Positions 55,741-64,000 of a stretch of 64,000 nucleotides of DNA are shown here, in pieces (within the stretch, counting starts at the first letter, position 1; every line of letters begins with the position of its first letter). Position numbers and translations under genes: made by a program. The notes beneath the pieces are model-generated. The model searched no databases and had not been told where the DNA came from. It saw nothing but the letters and a program-made list of their open reading frames with translations. This DNA is from Sphingobium trunci. Its GTDB lineage: Bacteria; Pseudomonadota; Alphaproteobacteria; Sphingomonadales; Sphingomonadaceae. Location: assembly GCF_022664535.1 (NCBI RefSeq), contig NZ_JAKUJY010000001.1, positions 124,001 to 188,000 on the forward strand. The letters are read 5' to 3'.

Positions 55741-56661
55741 ATGACTGTGTCTCCGGCGCATAAATCGCTTTCGCGGTTCCGCGGCGCGGTGGCGGTGACG
55801 CTGATCCTTGCCGCCTGTGGGGGTGGGGGTGGAGGAAACTCTCAGGGCACAGCTACGCCTGCTCCGTCCCCCACACCGGCTCCCACTCCGACGCCCACGC
55901 CTACGCCTACGCCCACGCCCACGCCTACATCCCTTTCCTCATGGGAATGGATATTGCAAAGCCAGGGCCTGCCATCCACCCCGCCCGCGGTCGCCTTTCT
56001 GGACGTCGACGGTTTCGACACCCCCGCCAGCTACGTCACGGCCGCCAAGGCCGCGGGCACGAAGACGATCTGCTATCTGGACATCGGTTCGGCGGAGAGC
56101 AATCGGCCTGATTACGCGAAATTGAGTGCCATTTCCGGGCTGCTCGGCAACAGCTATCCGGGCTTCCCCGGTGAACGCTATATCGACATAAGCCGCTATC
56201 CGGAATTCATCCAGATCATGGACGACCGGCTGCGCATGTGCCGCGACAAGGGTTTCGATTATGTCGAATTCGACGTAATGGATTCCTTCGAGGACGGTGC
56301 ATCGACCACCGGATTCAACCTGACCGAGCAGAATATGATCGACTATGTCACCGCCCTGTCGAGCCGGGCGCGCGGCTATGGGTTGAAACCGGTGCAGAAA
56401 AATACCGGCGGATCAGCGGCCAAACTGGTTTCGCTGTTCGACGCGATCCTGTTCGAGGACTGCGTGCTGGACAATTTCTGTTCCGACGGCGCCCCCTATG
56501 TCTCGGCAGGCAAACCTGCCTTCAATGCGGAATATCCTGAGCTATGGCCCGCGGGTACGTTCGACAGGTCGCGCGTGTGCAGCGTGTCCGCCAGCGCACA
56601 AATCTCGACGATCATCACCGTCGTGGCCCTCGACCGGCCAGCATCGGACCGATGTAGCTGA
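55741..56661 (+). CDS. GH114 family glycoside hydrolase lipoprotein (polygalactosaminidase-like)
   Basis: 306 residues. The lipobox LILAAC makes Cys26 the lipid anchor, followed by a Gly/Pro-Thr linker (27-63) that holds the domain off the membrane. The GH114 TIM barrel shows AVAFLDVDGF, ICYLDIGSAESNRPDY (Asp114), ERYIDIS, GFDYVEFDVMD (Glu176, Asp178), TGFNLTEQN, KPVQKN and ILFEDC (Glu239). Family members cut alpha-1,4-galactosaminogalactan, chemically close to Pel. It diverges from the pel operon, so a role in trimming or releasing Pel at the cell surface is likely (inference). Confidence 0.87.
   Translation: MTVSPAHKSLSRFRGAVAVTLILAACGGGGGGNSQGTATPAPSPTPAPTPTPTPTPTPTPTPTSLSSWEWILQSQGLPSTPPAVAFLDVDGFDTPASYVTAAKAAGTKTICYLDIGSAESNRPDYAKLSAISGLLGNSYPGFPGERYIDISRYPEFIQIMDDRLRMCRDKGFDYVEFDVMDSFEDGASTTGFNLTEQNMIDYVTALSSRARGYGLKPVQKNTGGSAAKLVSLFDAILFEDCVLDNFCSDGAPYVSAGKPAFNAEYPELWPAGTFDRSRVCSVSASAQISTIITVVALDRPASDRCS
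55891..55926 (+). repeat. Hexanucleotide tandem repeat in the GH114 linker
   Basis: Six copies of ACGCCC/ACGCCT in a row encode the Thr-Pro linker. Gains or losses of units stay in frame and would only change linker length. Confidence 0.85.
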
Positions 56662-56678
56662 AGCCGTCTTTCGGCTTC
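56660..56678 (+). terminator. Weak hairpin after the GH114 gene
   Basis: GAAGCCG (56660-56666) pairs with CGGCTTC (56672-56678) around TCTTT, starting in the stop codon. There is only a scattered downstream T-rich stretch, so it is a weak terminator candidate. It also lies where transcription from the tRNA-Arg gene on the other strand would end. Confidence 0.4.
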
Positions 56679-56697
56679 GATACAGAATTTTGGGAAA

Positions 56698-56774
56698 TGG
56701 CGCACCCGGAACGATTCGAACGTCCGACCCTCAGATTCGTAGTCTGATGCTCTATCCAGCTGAGCTACGGGTGC
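56698..56774 (-). tRNA. tRNA-Arg (anticodon ACG), copy 1
   Basis: 77 bases including an encoded CCA. The acceptor stem GCACCCG/CGGGTGC is perfect, with discriminator G. The anticodon loop CTACGAA gives ACG (inosine-modified, reads CGU/CGC/CGA), and the T-loop is TTCGAAT. Identical to the second copy 227 bases away. Confidence 0.97.
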
Positions 56775-56786
56775 GTTGTGGAGGCG

Positions 56787-56815
56787 CAGATATAAGGGGC
56801 TGAGTGATCTGGCAA
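56787..56815 (-). promoter_or_regulatory. Promoter of tRNA-Arg copy 1
   Basis: On the minus strand TTGCCA (56810-56815), a 17-base spacer and TATCTG (56787-56792) precede the tRNA by about 12 bases. The same layout occurs before copy 2. Confidence 0.6.
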
Positions 56816-56924
56816 CCCCAAAAAACGCGCTTCTCCGAAATTAGGACCGGGCGCGCAAACGCAGTTAAGCGCCTTGGACCGCTGTTTAAAAACGCCCCGT
56901 AATATGCTTGATTTCAAAGGAAAA

Positions 56925-57001
56925 TGGCGCACCCGGAACGATTCGAACGTCCGACCCTCAGATTCGTAGTCTGATGCTCTATCCAGCTGAGCTACGGGTG
57001 C
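56925..57001 (-). tRNA. tRNA-Arg (anticodon ACG), copy 2
   Basis: Same 77-base sequence as copy 1, including CCA. The two genes point the same way with a 150-base spacer that is not duplicated, so this is an old gene duplication with diverged flanks and not a recent tandem repeat. Confidence 0.97.
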
Positions 57002-57013
57002 GTTGGAGTGGCG

Positions 57014-57042
57014 CAAATAGAAGCGTCAGCACGATTGGGCAA
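57014..57042 (-). promoter_or_regulatory. Promoter of tRNA-Arg copy 2
   Basis: On the minus strand TTGCCC (57037-57042), a 17-base spacer and TATTTG (57014-57019) are followed by CGCC and the tRNA 5' end about 12 bases on. Confidence 0.6.
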
Positions 57043-57142
57043 GCCTTTTTTGCACTTTTTTGAAGGGCCAACCGCCTGCCAAGCCGCGCCGCAACCTTTG
57101 CCGCGATCCGCTCGTTCGGAACGCAGGAAAGGATGCACGACC

Positions 57143-57643
57143 ATGACCTTCACCCTCAATGAGATCGCGCTGCTCCTGATCGCCCTGTCAATAGGATTGG
57201 TCCTAGGCCTGATGATGAGCGGGCGCGGCAAATATAAGCGCTATTGGCGGGACGAACAGCTTGCCCACCGCACCGCTATCCAGGACCGTGAAACCCGCCT
57301 CGCCGCCGCCAATGAACGGATCGCGGAACTGGAACGGCAATCCCGCCCCGTCGGTCCGGGCACCGCCACGGCCGTTGCGGGTGCCGTTCATGGACGTGAT
57401 GATCTCAGCCGCATTCACGGCATTACCCAACAGGATGAAATCACCCTCAACGAAGCGGGCTATCATCGTTTCGTTCAGATCGCGGCGCTCAACGGTGAGC
57501 AGGAGGCCGCGCTGGAGGCACGGCTGGGATTGAAGCCGGGCGTCATCGGGCGCGAGGAATGGCGCGAACAGGCGAGATTGCTGGAGGCGCGCCAACATGA
57601 CCAGCACGCGCATCTCTATGCGCACAGGACCACGCGAGCCTGA
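57143..57643 (+). CDS. Small membrane-anchored protein with coiled coil and HhH-like C-terminus
   Basis: 166 residues. One N-terminal TM helix (EIALLLIALSIGLVLGLMM), a charged coiled coil (about 30-65, RDEQLAHRTAIQDRETRLAAANERIAELER), a Gly/Ala/Val linker, and a C-terminal segment. The segment DDLSRIHGITQQDEITLNEAGYHRF resembles the helix-hairpin-helix 'predicted flap-endonuclease-like' domain (normally D.L..I.GIGP). The start at 57143 gives the TM at the very N-terminus; the longer frame from 57008 would include the tRNA promoter. Function unknown. Confidence 0.75.
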   Translation: MTFTLNEIALLLIALSIGLVLGLMMSGRGKYKRYWRDEQLAHRTAIQDRETRLAAANERIAELERQSRPVGPGTATAVAGAVHGRDDLSRIHGITQQDEITLNEAGYHRFVQIAALNGEQEAALEARLGLKPGVIGREEWREQARLLEARQHDQHAHLYAHRTTRA

Positions 57644-57663
57644 GGCGGCCTACACTTCCAATG

Positions 57664-57692
57664 AAAAGGGCGGGACTTGCGCCCCGCCCCTT
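57664..57692 (+). terminator. Bidirectional terminator-like hairpin before ppdK end
   Basis: GGGCGGG (57668-57674) pairs with CCCGCCC (57683-57689), with AAAA on the left and TT on the right. It sits between the stops of the small membrane protein (plus) and ppdK (minus) and can serve both. Confidence 0.6.
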
Positions 57693-57697
57693 CCCTC

Positions 57698-60388
57698 TCA
57701 ATTCCTGTGGGCCAGCGCGGCCTGGGCAGCGGCCAAGCGCGCGATAGGCACGCGATAGGGCGAGGCCGAGACATAATCGAGACCGGTCTTCTCGCAGAAG
57801 GCGATGGAGGCGGGATCGCCGCCATGCTCGCCGCAAATGCCGAGCTTTATGCCGTCGCGGGTCGCGCGGCCGCGTTCGGCGGCCAGTTCGATAAGCTGCC
57901 CCACGCCCTCCACATCGATGCTGACGAACGGATCGCGGGCGAAGATGCCCTTGTCCACATATTGCGTCAGGAAGCGGCCGGCATCGTCACGGCTGATGCC
58001 GATGGTGGTCTGGGTCAGGTCGTTGGTGCCGAACGAGAAGAATTCGCCCACTTCGGCGATCTCGCCAGCCTTCAGCGCAGCACGCGGCAGTTCGATCATG
58101 GTGCCGACCAGATAATCCACCGAAGCGCCCTGCTCGGCAAAGACCTCCTGCGCCACCTTGTCGACGATCGCCTTCATCAGTTCCAGTTCCTTCTTCGTCG
58201 CGACGAGAGGGATCATGATTTCAGGGATCGGTGCCCCGAACGAATCCGGGCCGCTGCGCTGCTTGATGATCAGTGCGGCTTCGAAGATGGCGCGGGCCTG
58301 CATCTCATAGATTTCGGGATAGGTGACGCCCAGACGGCAACCACGATGACCGAGCATCGGGTTGAACTCGTGCAGTTCAGCGGCGCGGCGCTTGAGCGCC
58401 TCTACCCCAACCCCTGCGGCCTTGGCCACTTCCTCGAACTCCGCTTCGCCATGCGGCAGGAATTCGTGCAACGGCGGGTCCAGCAGACGGATGGTCACGG
58501 GAAGGCCCGCCATCACCATGAATATCTGAGCGAAATCGTCACGCTGTTCCGGCAGCAGCTTGTCGAGCGCAATGCGACGGCCCTTTTCCGTGTCGGCGAG
58601 GATCATCTCGCGGACGGCGGTGATACGGGCGGCGTCGAAGAACATATGCTCGGTGCGGCACAGCCCCACGCCTTCCGCGCCGAAATCCCGCGCGGTCTGG
58701 CAGTCCAGCGGGGTCTCCGCATTGGCGCGAACCTTGAGGCGACGGACCTTGTCGGCCCAGCCCATCAGCGTACCGAAATCGCCCGCCAGTTCAGGCTGCA
58801 CGGTCGGGACCTCGCCCGCCATCACCTCGCCGGTCGAACCGTCGATGGTGAGGATGTCACCCTCCTTGAGGGTGCGGCCGTCGATGCGCAGCGTCTTGGA
58901 AGCATTGTCGATCGACAGGCTGCCCGCGCCGGACACACAGGGACGGCCCATGCCGCGTGCCACCACGGCGGCGTGGCTGGTCATGCCGCCGCGCGCGGTC
59001 AGGATGCCCTTGGCCGCATGCATGCCGTGAATGTCCTCAGGGCTGGTCTCGACGCGGACGAGGATGACCGAATCGCCCAGTTCATTGCGGCGCTCGGCCG
59101 TATCGGCGTCGAACACGATCGCGCCCGAAGCCGCGCCTGGCGAAGCGGGCAGGCCCTTGGTCAGCACGTCGCGCGGCGCCTTGGGGTCGAGCGTCGGGTG
59201 CAGAAGCTGGTCGAGCGCGGCCGGATCGACGCGGGCGACGGCTTCCTCTTCCGAGATCAGCCCCTCATTCGCCATGTCGACCGCGATCTTGAGTGCAGCC
59301 TTGGCCGTACGCTTGCCCGATCGGGTCTGGAGCATCCAGAGCTTGCCCTGCTGCACCGTGAACTCGATGTCCTGCATGTCGCGATAATGTTTTTCGAGGA
59401 TTTCGAACACCCGCGCCAGTTCGGCATAGGTTTCCGGCATCGCCTCTTCCATCGACAGCGGCTTGGCCCCTGCCCGCTCGCGCGCCTGCCTGGTGAGATA
59501 TTGCGGCGTGCGGATTCCCGCCACCACATCCTCGCCCTGGGCATTGATCAGATATTCGCCATAATAGGCGTTCTCGCCGGTCGCGGGATCACGCGTGAAC
59601 GCAACGCCGGTGGCCGAGGTATCGCCCATATTGCCGAACACCATCGCCTGCACGTTGACGGCGGTGCCCCAATCATGCGGAATCGAGTTCAGGCGGCGAT
59701 AGACCTTGGCGCGGTCGGCCTGCCACGACCCGAAGACCGCGCTGATCGCGCCCCAGAGCTGGTCGTTCACATCCTGCGGGAAAGGCTTGCCCCAGAGCTT
59801 TGAAACAAGCGCCTTATATTCGGCAACGAGGGCCTTCCAGTCGTCGGCGGTCATTTCCGTGTCGAGCGTATAGCCCTGATCTTCCTTGGCGATTTCGAGG
59901 GCTTCCTCGAAGGCGCCATGGTCGAGTTCCAGCACCACGTCCGAATACATCTGGATGAAACGGCGATAGCTGTCCCAGGCGAAGCGTTCGTCCCCCGATG
60001 CAGCGGCCAGGCCCAGCACGGTTTCGTCGTTGAGGCCGAGGTTCAGCACCGTGTCCATCATGCCCGGCATCGAAATGCGTGCGCCGGAGCGGACGGAGAC
60101 CAGCAGCGGATCGGCCTTGTCACCGAATTTCTTGCCGGTCACGCCCTCGATATGGGCGATGCCGCTGACGACTTCCGCCTTCAGGCTTTCGGGATAGACG
60201 CCGCCATCGGTATAATAGCGGGTGCACATCTCGGTCGTGATGGTGAAGCCGGGCGGCACCGGCAGGCCAATGGCGGCCATGCCGTCCAGATTGGCGCCCT
60301 TTCCGCCGAGGAGGTTCTTGTCGCCCTTGCCGCCGTCGTCGACGCCGCCGCCGAAACGATAGACATAACGGGTAGCGGTCGTGCTCAT
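57698..60388 (-). CDS. ppdK: Pyruvate, phosphate dikinase
   Basis: Interconverts pyruvate + ATP + Pi and PEP + AMP + PPi. About 896 residues. The N-terminal ATP-grasp domain begins FGGGVDDGGKGDKNLLGGKG. The phosphohistidine swivel domain contains GMTSHAAVVARGMGRPCVSG, and the C-terminal PEP-binding barrel ends with FFSFGTNDLTQTT and GICGEHGGDPASI. The start MSTTATRYVYRFGGG at 60388 matches the family; two ATGs slightly upstream (60403, 60412) are possible. Transcribed alone. Confidence 0.96.
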   Translation of the reverse strand: MSTTATRYVYRFGGGVDDGGKGDKNLLGGKGANLDGMAAIGLPVPPGFTITTEMCTRYYTDGGVYPESLKAEVVSGIAHIEGVTGKKFGDKADPLLVSVRSGARISMPGMMDTVLNLGLNDETVLGLAAASGDERFAWDSYRRFIQMYSDVVLELDHGAFEEALEIAKEDQGYTLDTEMTADDWKALVAEYKALVSKLWGKPFPQDVNDQLWGAISAVFGSWQADRAKVYRRLNSIPHDWGTAVNVQAMVFGNMGDTSATGVAFTRDPATGENAYYGEYLINAQGEDVVAGIRTPQYLTRQARERAGAKPLSMEEAMPETYAELARVFEILEKHYRDMQDIEFTVQQGKLWMLQTRSGKRTAKAALKIAVDMANEGLISEEEAVARVDPAALDQLLHPTLDPKAPRDVLTKGLPASPGAASGAIVFDADTAERRNELGDSVILVRVETSPEDIHGMHAAKGILTARGGMTSHAAVVARGMGRPCVSGAGSLSIDNASKTLRIDGRTLKEGDILTIDGSTGEVMAGEVPTVQPELAGDFGTLMGWADKVRRLKVRANAETPLDCQTARDFGAEGVGLCRTEHMFFDAARITAVREMILADTEKGRRIALDKLLPEQRDDFAQIFMVMAGLPVTIRLLDPPLHEFLPHGEAEFEEVAKAAGVGVEALKRRAAELHEFNPMLGHRGCRLGVTYPEIYEMQARAIFEAALIIKQRSGPDSFGAPIPEIMIPLVATKKELELMKAIVDKVAQEVFAEQGASVDYLVGTMIELPRAALKAGEIAEVGEFFSFGTNDLTQTTIGISRDDAGRFLTQYVDKGIFARDPFVSIDVEGVGQLIELAAERGRATRDGIKLGICGEHGGDPASIAFCEKTGLDYVSASPYRVPIARLAAAQAALAHRN

Positions 60389-60555
60389 GCTGGCCTCTTC
60401 CATTGTCAACATAATCGCGGCTCTCCTGCACTGATTGCCGTGTAGTTGTGCGATGCAACAAATTAAACAACAGATGGGCGACAAATGCACCCACTTTTAC
60501 GATGATTGCTCTTCTATTTCACTGATTGTCCCGCGGGTCCGCTTATCTGTCGCCA

Positions 60556-62559
60556 TCAACCAGTAATTTTCGAAAAATCGGCCACCGCATGCACCGCCTC
60601 ACGCACGCGCGAGAGCAACGCAAGGCGAGCGGAGCGCTTGGACGGATCGGCATCGTTGACCGTAACCGTCTCGAAAAAGGCATCGATTGGCGCCCGCAAT
60701 GTTGCAAGTGCGGCCATGGCGCCTTCGAAATCCTCGGCCGCGACGGCCGCGGCAGCGCGAGGCTCGGCAGCGTCGAGCGCAGCGATCAAATCGGCTTCGG
60801 CCTGTTCGGGGGTGTAGGTGAGTCCGACCTTCCCGGCCGCTTCAACGCCTTCCTTCTTCAGGATATTGGCAGCGCGCTTGTAACCGGCGAGCAGGTTGGT
60901 GCCGTCGTCCGTGGCGATGAGGGACTGAAGCGCCTTCACGCGGGCAAGCAAGCGGACAAGATCATCCTCGCCACCGAGCGCGAACACCGCGTCGATCAGG
61001 TCGTGCCTTACGCCCGCTTCCTTCTGCTGGACCTTCAGACGGTCTGCGAAGAAATCGAGTAGATCACCCTCCGCGACAGCAAACCGCAGATCGTTCGCCG
61101 TGACGAGTTGGATGACACCCAGCGCAGCCCTCCGGAGCGCAAAAGGATCACGCGAGCCAGTCGGTTTTTCGTCGATACCGAAGAATGAACGGAGTGTATC
61201 GAGTTTGTCGGCAAGAGACACCGCAACAGACACGGACGCGGTCGGAACCTCGTCTCCCTGTCCCACCGGCTTGTAATGATCGCGAACAGCGTCCGCTACA
61301 ACGTCACGAAGGCCCTCGGCACGGGCATAATAGCCCCCCATGATGCCCTGGAGCTCAGGAAACTCGCCCACCATTTCAGTAACAAGGTCCGCCTTGGCGA
61401 GACGGGCAGCCTGTTCGGCCTGATCCGCGTCCGTGCCCTTGACGATACCTTCTTCGACCAGCCAGCGGGCCAGCTTCGCAACACGCTCCACCTTGTCGGC
61501 GACGGTCCCGAGCTTTTCGTGGAAGGTGATGCGCTCCAGCTTCTTCGCATGATCCTCCAAGCTGGTCTTGCGGTCCTGCTCCCAGAAGAAGCGGGCGTCC
61601 GACAGACGCGCGGCAAGAACCTTGCGGTTGCCCGCGACGATTGCCGCGCCGCCATCCTTCGCCTCGATATTGGCGGTGCAGATGAAGGCCGGGGCCAGCC
61701 TGTCGCCCGCATCGCGCAGAACGAAATATTTCTGGTTGATACGAAGGGTTAGCTGGATGACTTCAGGCGGAACCTCAAGAAATGCGGGGTCGAAATCGCC
61801 CAGCAGCGGCACCGGCCATTCGGTCAGCCCTGCATTTTCCGCGATGAGGCCCTTGTCCTCGACGACCGTATAGCCATGAACGGCGGCCGCTTCGGCAGCC
61901 TTGGCCTCGATGATCGACTGGCGTTCCTGATGGCTGACGATCACATGGCAGGCGCGCAGTTTTTCGGCATAGTCGTGCGCGCCGCCAATGGTGATCTCGC
62001 CGGGATGATGGAAGCGGTGGCCCAGCGTCGCATAGCCCGACCTGATGCCTTCGATTTCGATATCGACCAATTCTTCGCCCAGGATCGCGACGATGCCCTG
62101 CAGCGGACGGACCCAACGCAGGCTTTCCGTCGTTTGCGAAGCGGCGCCCCAGCGCATGGACTTGGGCCAGGGGAACGCCCGGACGACAGTGGGGACGGCT
62201 TCCGCCAGCACGTCGGCGGTGGCCCGGCCGGGCTTGTTGACGACCGCGAACCAGACACCATCGTGGTCTTCGAGTTGATCCTGCGTCAGGCCGGTCTTGC
62301 GCAGGAAGCCTTCGAGCGCCTGAGCCGGAGCCGAAGTGCGCGGGCCTTTATACTCCTCGCTGACGGCGGCGGTTTCCAGCGGCAATCCCCGCGCGATCAG
62401 CGCCAGACGGCGGGGCGTGACGAAGCTGTCGATGCTTTCGGGCTTCAAGCCAGCCTTCGCCAGTTCTTCGGTGAACAGGCGGGCCAGGTCTTCCGACGCC
62501 TTCAACTGCATGCGCGCCGGTATTTCCTCGCAGCGCAGTTCGAGCAGGAAATCGGTCAT
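60556..62559 (-). CDS. glyS: Glycyl-tRNA synthetase beta subunit
   Basis: The beta chain of the heterotetrameric (alpha2beta2) bacterial GlyRS, which carries tRNA-binding functions. 667 residues starting [18 protein letters not shown], the family's N-terminal signature. EWPVPLLGDFDPAFLEVPPEV, NQKYFVLRD and a C-terminal DALR-like anticodon-binding region follow. The start at 62559 touches the glyQ stop, so the two subunits are coupled and made in equal amounts. Confidence 0.97.
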   Translation of the reverse strand: MTDFLLELRCEEIPARMQLKASEDLARLFTEELAKAGLKPESIDSFVTPRRLALIARGLPLETAAVSEEYKGPRTSAPAQALEGFLRKTGLTQDQLEDHDGVWFAVVNKPGRATADVLAEAVPTVVRAFPWPKSMRWGAASQTTESLRWVRPLQGIVAILGEELVDIEIEGIRSGYATLGHRFHHPGEITIGGAHDYAEKLRACHVIVSHQERQSIIEAKAAEAAAVHGYTVVEDKGLIAENAGLTEWPVPLLGDFDPAFLEVPPEVIQLTLRINQKYFVLRDAGDRLAPAFICTANIEAKDGGAAIVAGNRKVLAARLSDARFFWEQDRKTSLEDHAKKLERITFHEKLGTVADKVERVAKLARWLVEEGIVKGTDADQAEQAARLAKADLVTEMVGEFPELQGIMGGYYARAEGLRDVVADAVRDHYKPVGQGDEVPTASVSVAVSLADKLDTLRSFFGIDEKPTGSRDPFALRRAALGVIQLVTANDLRFAVAEGDLLDFFADRLKVQQKEAGVRHDLIDAVFALGGEDDLVRLLARVKALQSLIATDDGTNLLAGYKRAANILKKEGVEAAGKVGLTYTPEQAEADLIAALDAAEPRAAAAVAAEDFEGAMAALATLRAPIDAFFETVTVNDADPSKRSARLALLSRVREAVHAVADFSKITG

Positions 62560-63431
62560 CACGCGGCCCACCCGTTGGTCTTCATCCATGCCTCGCAACT
62601 GCCCTTCGCCATGTCGCGGACCTGCCCCATATAGCTTGCGCGCTCCTGCACGGAGATGACGCCCCGCGCCTGGAGCAGGTTGAAGGTGTGGCTGGCCTTG
62701 ATCGCCTGTTCAAAGGCGGCGAGCGGGACGCCCGCGTCAATGCACTGCTGCCATTCGGCCCGGCAATCCTTGAACCAGCGGAACAGCTTTTCGGTGTCGG
62801 CGACCTCGAAATTCCATTTCGACATCTGCCGCTCATTTTCCAGGAAGACGTCGCCATAGGTGACGCCCGCATCGTTGAACTTCAGATCATAGACGCTGTC
62901 TACGCCCTGAATATACATGGCCAGGCGCTCAAGCCCGTAGGTCAGCTCGCCCGCGACCGGCTTGCAGTCGAAGCCGCCCATCTGCTGGAAGTAGGTGAAC
63001 TGGGTGACTTCCATGCCGTCGCACCAGACTTCCCAACCAAGGCCCCAGGCGCCCAGCGTCGGGCTTTCCCAGTCATCCTCGACGAAGCGGATGTCGTGGA
63101 CCAGCGGGTCGATGCCGATCTCGACCAGCGACCCCAGATATAGCTCCTGCAGGTTCGCCGGGCTTGGCTTCATGATGACCTGATATTGGTAATAATGCTG
63201 AAGGCGATTGGGATTCTCGCCATAGCGGCCGTCGGTCGGCCGGCGGCTGGGCTGCACATAGGCCGCGTTCCAGGGATTGGGACCAAGGCTGCGCAAGGTG
63301 GTTGCCGGGTGGAAGGTACCCGCGCCCACTTCCATGTCATAGGGTTGCAGGATGACGCAGCCCTGCTTGCCCCAATAAGCGTGCAAGGTCAGGATCAGAT
63401 CCTGAAAGGAAAGCACTTTGCTTGTCGCCAC
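62559..63431 (-). CDS. glyQ: Glycyl-tRNA synthetase alpha subunit
   Basis: The catalytic class II core of GlyRS, 290 residues, standard length. Signatures: [58 protein letters not shown] and [13 protein letters not shown]. The start is 63431 ([10 protein letters not shown]). It precedes glyS in the usual glyQS order. Confidence 0.97.
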   Translation of the reverse strand: MATSKVLSFQDLILTLHAYWGKQGCVILQPYDMEVGAGTFHPATTLRSLGPNPWNAAYVQPSRRPTDGRYGENPNRLQHYYQYQVIMKPSPANLQELYLGSLVEIGIDPLVHDIRFVEDDWESPTLGAWGLGWEVWCDGMEVTQFTYFQQMGGFDCKPVAGELTYGLERLAMYIQGVDSVYDLKFNDAGVTYGDVFLENERQMSKWNFEVADTEKLFRWFKDCRAEWQQCIDAGVPLAAFEQAIKASHTFNLLQARGVISVQERASYMGQVRDMAKGSCEAWMKTNGWAA

Positions 63432-63592
63432 GGACGGTCCCTTGGATGACGGTTCAATTTCGGCGCGCCTTGGCGCAGCAAGGCCGCAGGGTCAAGGAAA
63501 AGAGGGTGAAGGCAAGGGGTAAATCCGCTTGCCCTGTTGCGCTGCGGGACGCATGGATGGAGGACGATCGATGAAATGGACCTTTTGCTGAC

Positions 63593-64000
63593 ATGAAATG
63601 GCCCAATTTTCGCTGGCTGGCGGCCGCCCTGCTGGTGCTTGGCGGATGTTCGATGGAGCATCCGGCTTCGGCGCGGACCAGCGCGCGTTCATCCTATGTG
63701 ACGCCCGCGCTGTGGACGGTGAAAGATGCGGACACGACCATCTATCTGTTCGGCACCGTTCATGTGATGAAACCGGGGGTGGATTGGTTCAAGGGCTGGA
63801 TCAAGTCCGCCTTTGATGGCGCTGACGAACTGGTGCTGGAGATTGTCGAGCCGGAAGATCAGCAGGCACTGGCCGCGACCATGGCAGGTACGGCTCTGGC
63901 CCGGGACGGGGTGAAGTTGTCGGATCGGCTGAACCCGGAGGAGCGGGGCAAATATCAGGCCGCGATGGCGGCTAACAGCCTGCCTTGGCAGACTTTCGAG
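63593..64000 (+). CDS. TraB/GumN-family lipoprotein (partial, runs off the window)
   Basis: The first 136 codons of a TraB/GumN (PF01963) protein. N-terminal lipoprotein signal WLAAALLVLGGC (Cys19), then the family motif TTIYLFGTVHVMKPGVDW with GTxH, followed by ADELVLEIVEPED. Members are proposed zinc-dependent proteases or erythromycin-esterase-like hydrolases; no proven role here. The 3' part is outside the window. Divergent from glyQ with a 161-base spacer. Confidence 0.88.
   Translation, partial: MKWPNFRWLAAALLVLGGCSMEHPASARTSARSSYVTPALWTVKDADTTIYLFGTVHVMKPGVDWFKGWIKSAFDGADELVLEIVEPEDQQALAATMAGTALARDGVKLSDRLNPEERGKYQAAMAANSLPWQTFE

Noticed and set aside
57677-59803. Plus-strand frame of 708 codons opposite ppdK
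   Set aside because: Antisense shadow; it starts inside the terminator hairpin and has no ribosome site.

Overview
The window is about 64 kb of high-GC chromosome with tightly packed genes. Gene content and protein wording point to an alphaproteobacterium of the sphingomonad group (Sphingobium/Sphingomonas-like). This is inferred from an ETF-quinone oxidoreductase, a CtrA-era style ppdK, a ccm operon, an arginine succinylase module, an Hsp20 with a sphingomonad-like N-terminus, and many 4-base ATGA/GTGA overlaps. No rRNA, insertion sequence, phage or CRISPR array was seen.

Layout. 1-6.4 kb (minus): ETF-QO, a TPR protein, ispE, an N-formylglutamate amidohydrolase, a small lipoprotein and the start of nnr, linked mostly by overlapping stop/start codons. 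6.5-9.6 kb (plus): a degenerate uracil-DNA-glycosylase-like protein, a lytic transglycosylase and moaB. 9.6-18.6 kb: a YbjN-like protein, a radical SAM protein, dnaE, a CHASE3/HAMP/GAF/GGDEF diguanylate cyclase and lolD/lolC. 18.6-19.7 kb: a non-coding stretch with a candidate structured RNA, then hsp20 behind a sigma-32-like promoter and a ROSE-like RNA thermometer. 19.7-26.6 kb (minus): kup and the cytochrome c maturation operon ccmC-D-E-F-G-H-cycH. 26.7-32.4 kb: purF, an SDR, a cyclopropane-fatty-acid-synthase-like enzyme, a photolyase and rppH. 32.5-38.7 kb (plus): a DUF481 outer-membrane protein, an M20 hydrolase with astA and astB, a small membrane protein and cobQ.

38.8-56.7 kb is the most interesting part. 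It is a variant Pel exopolysaccharide locus joined to a type I secretion system. The minus-strand operon runs RTX-tagged deacetylase, PelG, a PelA-type glycoside hydrolase, a PelB TPR half, a PelB barrel half, a PelD without a GGDEF domain, PelE and PelF. A two-gene type I exporter (ABC ATPase and HlyD adaptor) converges on its end, and a GH114 lipoprotein diverges from its start. Compared with the textbook Pel system, PelA is cut in two. Its deacetylase half has no Sec signal and instead carries cadherin-like repeats, RTX nonapeptides and a C-terminal type I export tail. This suggests that Pel is de-N-acetylated outside the cell instead of in the periplasm. PelB is split, PelC is absent, and the c-di-GMP-binding GGDEF part of PelD is missing.

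56.7-64 kb: two identical tRNA-Arg(ACG) genes, each with its own promoter, then a small coiled-coil membrane protein, ppdK, glyS, glyQ and the start of a TraB/GumN-type lipoprotein gene.
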